NCBI GenBank assembly: GCA_018821745.1
Contig: JAHJLU010000069.1
Span: 1-11,578 of the forward strand
From: Myxococcota bacterium
GTDB lineage: Bacteria; Myxococcota_A; Polyangia; HGW-17
DNA length: 11,578 bases
Reading direction: 5' to 3'
Position numbers and translations under genes: made by a program. Below are positions 7,660 through 11,578 of this stretch, in pieces. Numbering within the stretch: the first letter of the stretch is position 1; each line of letters opens with the position of its first letter. The notes under the pieces are model-generated. The model did not search any database, had not been told where the DNA came from, and saw nothing but the letters and a program-made list of their open reading frames with translations.

Positions 7660-7993
7660 GAAGGCTTTCCTGGAACTGACCAGGCTCGAAGGTGTCATCG
7701 GGGGGGTTCTCTTCACACAGAAGGGAGAGATTCTTCTCATGCAGCTCCCCTCCATCTTCTCGTTTGATATTGTCATGGAGGCTGTCCAGGGGAGCCTCGA
7801 TGTTTTTTCCGTCGGGGAGGGGGAGGGCGCCATATCCCATCTGACAGCCCACTACGAATTTGGCCGGCTGCATCTGAAAAAAATGGGGAATGTAAGGGCG
7901 CTTCTTATTACGATTCAATCACTTGAGTGCGATCTCGTGGAGATCGGATTCAACCTCTTGGCGGCGTGTCTTAACGATGCGACCGAGTCCTGA
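7652..7993 (+). CDS. Roadblock/LC7 domain protein (MglB-like fold)
   Basis: The 113-residue product is essentially a single Roadblock/LC7 domain. It has the opening L-x-x-L-x-x-L-E-G-V-x-G-G-V-L-F strand with a K-G-E-I-L turn, a central amphipathic helix, then GRLHLKKMGNVRALLITI and a closing helix. Bacterial members such as MglB dimerise and act on Ras-like GTPases (MglA), or serve as scaffolds. The ATG at 7652 is chosen over the upstream ATG at 7517 because the extra 45 codons would lie wholly inside the PATAN gene and break the domain start; AGGAA lies upstream at 7639-7643. It overlaps the PATAN gene by 8 bp, so the two are very likely translated together. No MglA gene is present, so the partner may be encoded elsewhere, or the PATAN protein itself may be the partner. 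MglB identity is not claimed. Confidence 0.75.
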   Translation: MIEKAFLELTRLEGVIGGVLFTQKGEILLMQLPSIFSFDIVMEAVQGSLDVFSVGEGEGAISHLTAHYEFGRLHLKKMGNVRALLITIQSLECDLVEIGFNLLAACLNDATES

Positions 7994-8099
7994 AAAAAAA
8001 ACTTGTATCAAAGGACCGCTTGGGGGAAAAGGAAGCGCGTACAGAGATCTGTATAATCTTCTTGCCCGCATCCCCTTTGGGTGCATATGGAGAATGTAT
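7994..8099 (+). promoter_or_regulatory. Leader region of the porin gene
   Basis: TATAAT (8052-8057) is a perfect -10 hexamer directly preceded by TG, but no -35 is recognisable at 16-18 bp. A bulged hairpin GCA-T-CCC/GGG-TGC (8068-8084) sits just before the GGAGA ribosome binding site (8089-8093) and could influence translation. The 8-A run at 7993-8001 follows the Roadblock stop with no preceding stem. Confidence 0.35.
8089..8093 (+). promoter_or_regulatory. Ribosome binding site deciding the porin start
   Basis: GGAGA ends 6 nt before the ATG at 8100. It abuts the nearer upstream ATG at 8094, which would leave no spacing, so 8100 is preferred. This also gives a signal peptide of normal shape. 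Confidence 0.65.
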
Positions 8100-9542
8100 A
8101 TGTTGAGAAGCTCGCTTATTATGATAGTCGCTGTTTGCAGCATGCTTGTCTCCTTCCCGGCCATGGCCCAGGAGGGAACGAAACCCACTTCCGACGCCAC
8201 CGCAACTGGAACAACGCCCAAGGCTGTTGAACCCGCGCCCGCAGTCGCAAAAACGGAACCGGTCGCCAAACCAGTAGCTGTTGCTCCTGCTGCCCCTGAG
8301 AAGAAACCGGCAGCGACCGCTCCTGTGAAGAACTCGGGTGAAGTGGCTGTGAAAAAAGCGACCCCCGCCTCCGGCTGGAAAGTCATCATCGGCGGGTTCG
8401 TCCGCGGAGATATTTCCTACAACTCAGGCGCCGTATTCGGCATTGAGTCTCCTCTTTTCGCGCTGGCAGAGGGTGCCTCCGCCGACGCCCAGGACAAGGG
8501 GCTCGACTTCTCAGCCCGCCTCACCCGTATCTCCCTGAACGCCCTGGCACCAAAGTGGAACGGCTGGCAGGCCCGCGGCTATGTGGAGACTGACTTCTTC
8601 GGGCAGTTCCCCAACTCCGGAACCAACGCCAGGCAGTCCATGCTCCGCATGCGCCTCGCCTATGTGGAGCTCGCTAAAAAGTACACAACCATCCGCCTCG
8701 GTAACGACTGGATGGTAGCTGCACCGCAGTTCTCCTCATGCCTTGAGCCCTTCAATATGTGGGGACAGGGCAATATCTGGATGCGCGTTCCCCAGCTCAG
8801 CGTCCGCAACCGGATCCCCATGGGCAAAATGTTCCGTGGAGAGCTGGACTTCGCCGTGGGCCACAACATGGGCAACGACGGCAAGAACGATTCCAACGCC
8901 GACCAGCTCCTTATGAGAGGCATGGGCGAGAACAGCGGGCTCCCCATGGTGCAGGCCCGTATCGGTGCCGGCTTCAAAATTGGTGATGCAGCCTGGTCCA
9001 CCATCGGATTCTCCTACTCCTGGCAGCAGCTCAAGGTCTCCGGTACCGCCGACGCCACAACCCTCTTTGATGGCACTGATGAAGAGAAGGTGACATCTTC
9101 CTTCTTCGCCGTCGACACCCAGATCCACGCCAAGGTTGGTACCTCAACCGTCAGCCTCACCGGGGAATTCTACCAGGGTCAGGCCACCGCAGCATACTGG
9201 GGCGGGATTTTACGGCCCGTGACCTTCGATAACAATACGCTCACGGTTAAAGTGCCCGAGTCCCGAGGTTTCTTTGCGGATCTCAAGGTGAAAACTGCGC
9301 TGGGTCTCACGATTTTCGCCGGCTACGGAAATGACAAGATCACCAACGACGACGAATATTCCGGCGCCGGAAGCCCCATAAACAACACTTTCATGTACGG
9401 CGGGGTCACCTACGCCCTGGGTTGCAAGAAAAAGCCCATGGCAGTCCTGGGTCTCTCCTACGGCAACCTCAAGACCGAATTCAAAGGCGGCGCCGAGGGC
9501 AGCGCCCACCTCGTTCACGCCATGATGATGATCCCCTTCTAG
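8100..9542 (+). CDS. Outer-membrane beta-barrel porin with Ala/Pro-rich periplasmic linker (DcaP/OprP-like)
   Basis: The 480-residue product begins with a signal peptide: MLRSS, a hydrophobic stretch, and SFPAMA ending at residue 23, which fits signal peptidase I cleavage before Gln24. Residues about 26-90 are rich in Ala, Pro, Lys and Thr (for example PVAVAPAAPEKKPAATAP), predicted to be extended and disordered. From about 92 the protein alternates polar and hydrophobic residues as a beta-barrel would, beginning WKVIIGGFVRGDISYN, a start typical of DcaP/OprP-type porins. It ends MMMIPF; a terminal Phe is the usual recognition signal for the BAM machinery. The upstream frame is open to 7923, but the signal peptide and GGAGA decide for 8100. 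It appears to be a single gene with no regulator nearby; the substrate cannot be told. The linker might cross the peptidoglycan or anchor the barrel. The family assignment within porins is tentative; the outer-membrane location is well supported. Confidence 0.8.
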   Translation: MLRSSLIMIVAVCSMLVSFPAMAQEGTKPTSDATATGTTPKAVEPAPAVAKTEPVAKPVAVAPAAPEKKPAATAPVKNSGEVAVKKATPASGWKVIIGGFVRGDISYNSGAVFGIESPLFALAEGASADAQDKGLDFSARLTRISLNALAPKWNGWQARGYVETDFFGQFPNSGTNARQSMLRMRLAYVELAKKYTTIRLGNDWMVAAPQFSSCLEPFNMWGQGNIWMRVPQLSVRNRIPMGKMFRGELDFAVGHNMGNDGKNDSNADQLLMRGMGENSGLPMVQARIGAGFKIGDAAWSTIGFSYSWQQLKVSGTADATTLFDGTDEEKVTSSFFAVDTQIHAKVGTSTVSLTGEFYQGQATAAYWGGILRPVTFDNNTLTVKVPESRGFFADLKVKTALGLTIFAGYGNDKITNDDEYSGAGSPINNTFMYGGVTYALGCKKKPMAVLGLSYGNLKTEFKGGAEGSAHLVHAMMMIPF

Positions 9543-9584
9543 ATCTCAAAAGCCCCCCACGAACACTACACAACCTGTTGACAC

Positions 9585-10247
9585 TTAATTATTATTGGGG
9601 ATTCCGTCGCTGTTCCCGTGGAACTCGCAGTGGCGGAAGAAGGTGCGGAGCAGCTTGAAGGCCCGTTTGTACTTGCCCTCGTTTTTCTCGGGGACGAACT
9701 GGAGCCCGACCTTGTAAGAACCTGGGCCAAGCTGTTTTACCCACACGACCCGCGAGGCGACTTTGATGGTCTGGCTGGTGGAGGGGACAATAAAGCGGAC
9801 GAAAACCATGGCGCCCGCTGTGGGGGGTACGGCGCCGAAAAACTGGCTGCCACCAATTGCCAGGTCTTTGATTTCGCAGGGATGCCACAGGTCCGGGTTT
9901 TTGTAGGACCAGGCCCCGCTGATGGAGACAGGGTAGCGATCAAAGGTTCGCTTTGTATTCCACTCTGCCTCGTTGTCTGTAAGAAAATGTATGAAATCTA
10001 TCTTTTGAGCCTGGAAAGGCAGCACCTTTACCCAGACCCGCTTCAGGTTTGCTTTGGTGGAGCCGACCCGAAGAACTTCCACTCTGAAGTGTTCCCGAAC
10101 CATATATGAACTGAAGAAAATCTCGATGATGATCTGCTCGCCCTTGATGAATTCGCCTTTGGTCGCAAAATCATAGATGAATCGATCGCTGGCGAAGCTT
10201 CTGAAGAACTCTTCAGTGTTGTTCAGAATAATGGTGTGGATTCGCAT
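9585..10247 (-). CDS. PilZ-domain protein with N-terminal YcgR-like region
   Basis: The 220-residue cytoplasmic protein has an N-terminal region (1-90) of strand-like segments resembling the N-domain of YcgR-type proteins, then a PilZ domain (about 98-205). The c-di-GMP-binding arginines are present as RTFDR (100-104, R-x-x-x-R). The second motif is DLAIGG (128-133), where the family consensus is D/N-x-S-x-x-G; Ala replaces Ser. Strand segments ASRVVWVKQ and YKVGLQFV complete the barrel. PilZ proteins sense cyclic di-GMP and adjust motility, pili or exopolysaccharide. The start has GGGAG (10256-10252) 4 nt before the ATG. It shares strand with, but is 159 bp from, the prepilin peptidase and has its own promoter-like sequence. 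Its target is unknown. Its stop converges on the porin gene, with 42 bp between. Confidence 0.8.
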   Translation of the reverse strand: MRIHTIILNNTEEFFRSFASDRFIYDFATKGEFIKGEQIIIEIFFSSYMVREHFRVEVLRVGSTKANLKRVWVKVLPFQAQKIDFIHFLTDNEAEWNTKRTFDRYPVSISGAWSYKNPDLWHPCEIKDLAIGGSQFFGAVPPTAGAMVFVRFIVPSTSQTIKVASRVVWVKQLGPGSYKVGLQFVPEKNEGKYKRAFKLLRTFFRHCEFHGNSDGIPNNN

Positions 10248-10406
10248 GGCGCTCCCGGGGTTACAAGGATCATTGTAGTCATGAATTGAAAAAATGGAAT
10301 GGAAAAATATAACTATGCTAGAAAAATTTACCCATACAAGAAAAAGGCACTTGATAACACAAGGGAAATATTGTGAAGGGCGTTACAAAATATTTAATGA
10401 TTTCCA
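10248..10406 (-). promoter_or_regulatory. AT-rich spacer between prepilin peptidase and PilZ gene
   Basis: This 159-bp stretch is much more AT-rich than its surroundings. Just downstream of the prepilin peptidase stop is an imperfect, AT-rich stem of AAATATTGT (10366-10374) and ACAAAATATTT (10385-10395) with a small bulge and a 10-nt loop; no clean T-run follows on the minus strand, so it is at most a weak terminator. Then comes a promoter-like sequence for the PilZ gene. No ORF is credible here. Confidence 0.4.
10312..10339 (-). promoter_or_regulatory. Candidate sigma-70 promoter for the PilZ gene
   Basis: On the minus strand, TTGTAT (10339-10334) lies 16 bp from CATAGT (10317-10312), with four matches out of six in each hexamer. 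It is about 65 bp upstream of the ATG and lies in AT-rich DNA. Confidence 0.35.
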
Positions 10407-11306
10407 CTACAGTTGGAAAAAATTGGTCATGAACGCGAGGATCTGCGGGCGAAAGAAGAGGAATTCCAGTGCCGCGAGGGAGAGGAAGGGGCCAAAGGGG
10501 ATGGGTTTTAGTCTCCAGGTTTTGTCCCGGGTGGAGAGAAACTCCTCATACTCACCGTCATCGGTGATGCCGAAGTAGGGTTTCGGGTTGGGCCACGTCA
10601 GCCGAAACACTGCGGCTGCGCCGGTGAAGAGGATCCCCTGGACCGAAGCAAGAAATATCACAGGGGCCAGCGCCATGGGGCCGAGCCACACACCGATGGC
10701 TCCCAGCAGCTTGGCGTCACCCAGGCCAAGACCCTCGGCCTTCCTGATAATCCGGTAAATGTGGGTGGTCGCGAAGAAGATCCCGTATCCCGCCACCAGC
10801 CCGGCGAGGGTCTCGGTGAGGGAGAGGATTGAGAGTGCCCAGGTGATGGGTACACCAAGGAAAATAGCCGGGATTACCAGCACATCGGGGACGATGAAGG
10901 TGTCCCAGTCTATGAAAGAGATGATAATCAGGAGCAGGATAAAGGCGAACGTGGAAAGAAATACCAGAAGCGTCGACCCGGTGACGGTGCCCGTGTACAG
11001 CGGGGAGAGCAGGTACGCCGCCAGGGTGAGGAGGGCGGTGAGGGCTTCGATCACGGCGTAGCGCGGAGAAAACGAGGCATTGCAATGCCTGCATCGCCCT
11101 CGCAAAAAGAGATAAGAGAGGATGGGGATGTTGTCAATGGCGCCAAGGGGGTGGGAACAGCTGCCACACCGGGAGCCGGGCCAGACCACTGAGAGTCCGG
11201 CGGGCAGTCGATAGATCACCACGTTGGCGAAGCTGCCCCAGATGGCACCCCATAAAAATGCAAAAATTGGTCCCACGGGAGGGATGAGGAGTGGTGAGAA
11301 ATCCAT
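10407..11306 (-). CDS. Type IV prepilin peptidase / N-methyltransferase (PilD/GspO family)
   Basis: This inner-membrane aspartic peptidase cleaves the leader of type IV prepilins and type II secretion pseudopilins and methylates the new N-terminus. All hallmarks are present in 299 residues: WGSFANVVIYRLP (23-35), two CxxC pairs (Cys47/50 and Cys72/75) that bind zinc in the family, and eight or so hydrophobic helices. The catalytic aspartates are Asp133 in FIDWDTFIVPD and Asp197 in GLGLGDAKLLGAIG. Between the last two helices is a hydrophilic insert rich in Asp, Glu and Lys (about 238-267, containing ITDDGEYEEF), longer than I expect for this loop, before the conserved PIPFGPFL. The ATG directly follows the TAG of the cyclase gene with no gap and no strong ribosome binding site, so translation probably depends on the upstream gene. 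No pilin or assembly gene is in the window, so whether pili or secretion is served is unknown. Confidence 0.93.
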   Translation of the reverse strand: MDFSPLLIPPVGPIFAFLWGAIWGSFANVVIYRLPAGLSVVWPGSRCGSCSHPLGAIDNIPILSYLFLRGRCRHCNASFSPRYAVIEALTALLTLAAYLLSPLYTGTVTGSTLLVFLSTFAFILLLIIISFIDWDTFIVPDVLVIPAIFLGVPITWALSILSLTETLAGLVAGYGIFFATTHIYRIIRKAEGLGLGDAKLLGAIGVWLGPMALAPVIFLASVQGILFTGAAAVFRLTWPNPKPYFGITDDGEYEEFLSTRDKTWRLKPIPFGPFLSLAALEFLFFRPQILAFMTNFFQL

Positions 11307-11578
11307 CTACTCGAGAAGTTTGCCGGCGATGGTGACCGTCCGCTCGGGCGCGCGGGTGCTGAGAGCCTTGTAAACCTGAACAGGCTTGGCTTTACCCTTG
11401 ACCGCAACAGGGTCCATTGTCTCGGTGTGGAAATAACGGGCGCATGCTCCCCAGGTGTTTTCTCCGATAATAACCTCCCCGGGTTTGGCCAGGGAGCAGA
11501 GCCGGGAGGCGAGATTCACTGCGTCACCCACCACGGTATACTGGAGCGTTTTTGAGGAGCCGAGAGCGCCGCAGACGA
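11307..11578 (-). CDS. Class III adenylate/guanylate cyclase, C-terminal fragment (runs off the right edge)
   Basis: The 3' end of a class III nucleotide cyclase is visible. The frame runs from the window edge (11578) leftward to the TAG at 11309-11307, about 89 residues. The segment LGSSKTLQYTVVGDAVNLASRL is diagnostic: the cyclase core carries Y-T-V-x-G-D-x-V-N-x-A-x-R-L in this region, including the Asn and Arg that act in catalysis. It continues with KPGEVIIGENTW, as in family members, and ends with VAVKGKAKPVQVYKAL, the typical K-G-x-x-x-P-V-x-V-Y-x-L tail. The sequence and window do not tell cAMP from cGMP as product. The N-terminal part, which often bears a sensor or membrane domain, lies outside. 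The stop abuts the start of the prepilin peptidase, so both are very likely in one transcript. Confidence 0.9.
   Translation of the reverse strand, partial: VCGALGSSKTLQYTVVGDAVNLASRLCSLAKPGEVIIGENTWGACARYFHTETMDPVAVKGKAKPVQVYKALSTRAPERTVTIAGKLLE

Noticed and set aside
7923..8099. Upstream extension of the porin frame
   Set aside because: It would bury the signal peptide after 59 residues and overlap the Roadblock gene; GGAGA supports 8100.
9578..9583. Perfect TTGACA hexamer
   Set aside because: No -10 box lies 16-18 bp downstream and the site points into the 3' end of the convergent PilZ gene.
9543..9584. Bidirectional terminator between porin and PilZ genes
   Set aside because: The convergent position makes it likely, but I found no convincing stem followed by a T-run.
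9618..10109. Plus-strand open frame opposite the PilZ gene
   Set aside because: It is antisense to a frame with RxxxR and PilZ strands, and is not recognisable.
10294..10578. 94-codon plus-strand open frame
   Set aside because: It starts in AT-rich spacer and continues antisense to the prepilin peptidase; no ribosome binding site or domain.
1..11578. Insertion sequences, CRISPR, toxin-antitoxin or restriction genes
   Set aside because: No inverted terminal repeats, spaced repeats, transposase motifs or defence-type domains are seen on either strand.

Overview
This is a chromosomal window of a GC-rich Gram-negative bacterium. A signal-peptide-bearing outer-membrane barrel protein, a PilZ protein, a type IV prepilin peptidase and a PATAN (DUF4388)/Roadblock signalling pair point to a deltaproteobacterial-type lineage (Desulfobacterota, Myxococcota or relatives). 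That placement is inference from domain content. I see no mobile element, CRISPR array, rRNA or tRNA, and no long non-coding stretch.

Left part (1-6446). The 5' two thirds of murD (cell-wall ligase) runs leftward off the window. A 144-bp divergent intergenic region separates it from a rightward three-gene run: smc (full-length condensin ATPase), a long-chain polyprenyl diphosphate synthase-like gene 7 nt later, and a UbiA/MenA-type prenyltransferase overlapping the synthase by ATGA. The last two fit side-chain synthesis and attachment for a respiratory quinone; the synthase has a degenerate second Asp-rich motif. Finding smc at the head of such a run is unusual.

Middle part (6447-9542). A 163-bp spacer holds a perfect 8-bp hairpin and a sigma-54-like sequence. 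It precedes a two-gene unit: a receiver-like/PATAN protein, and a Roadblock/LC7 protein overlapping it by 8 bp. No small GTPase of the MglA type lies in the window. A separate gene then encodes an outer-membrane beta-barrel porin with a signal peptide, a ~65-residue Ala/Pro/Lys-rich linker and a C-terminal Phe.

Right part (9585-11578, all leftward). The window enters the 3' end of a class III adenylate/guanylate cyclase. Its TAG stop directly abuts the ATG of a prepilin peptidase (PilD/GspO), and after an AT-rich 159-bp spacer comes a PilZ-domain protein whose second c-di-GMP motif has Ala in place of Ser. Together these suggest cyclic-nucleotide signalling next to pilus or secretion functions, but no pilus structural gene is visible.

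The families are individually familiar. I found no clear undescribed defence or mobile system; the most unusual points are the smc-prenyl gene order, the unpaired PATAN/Roadblock module, the linker-bearing porin and the cyclase-prepilin peptidase junction.
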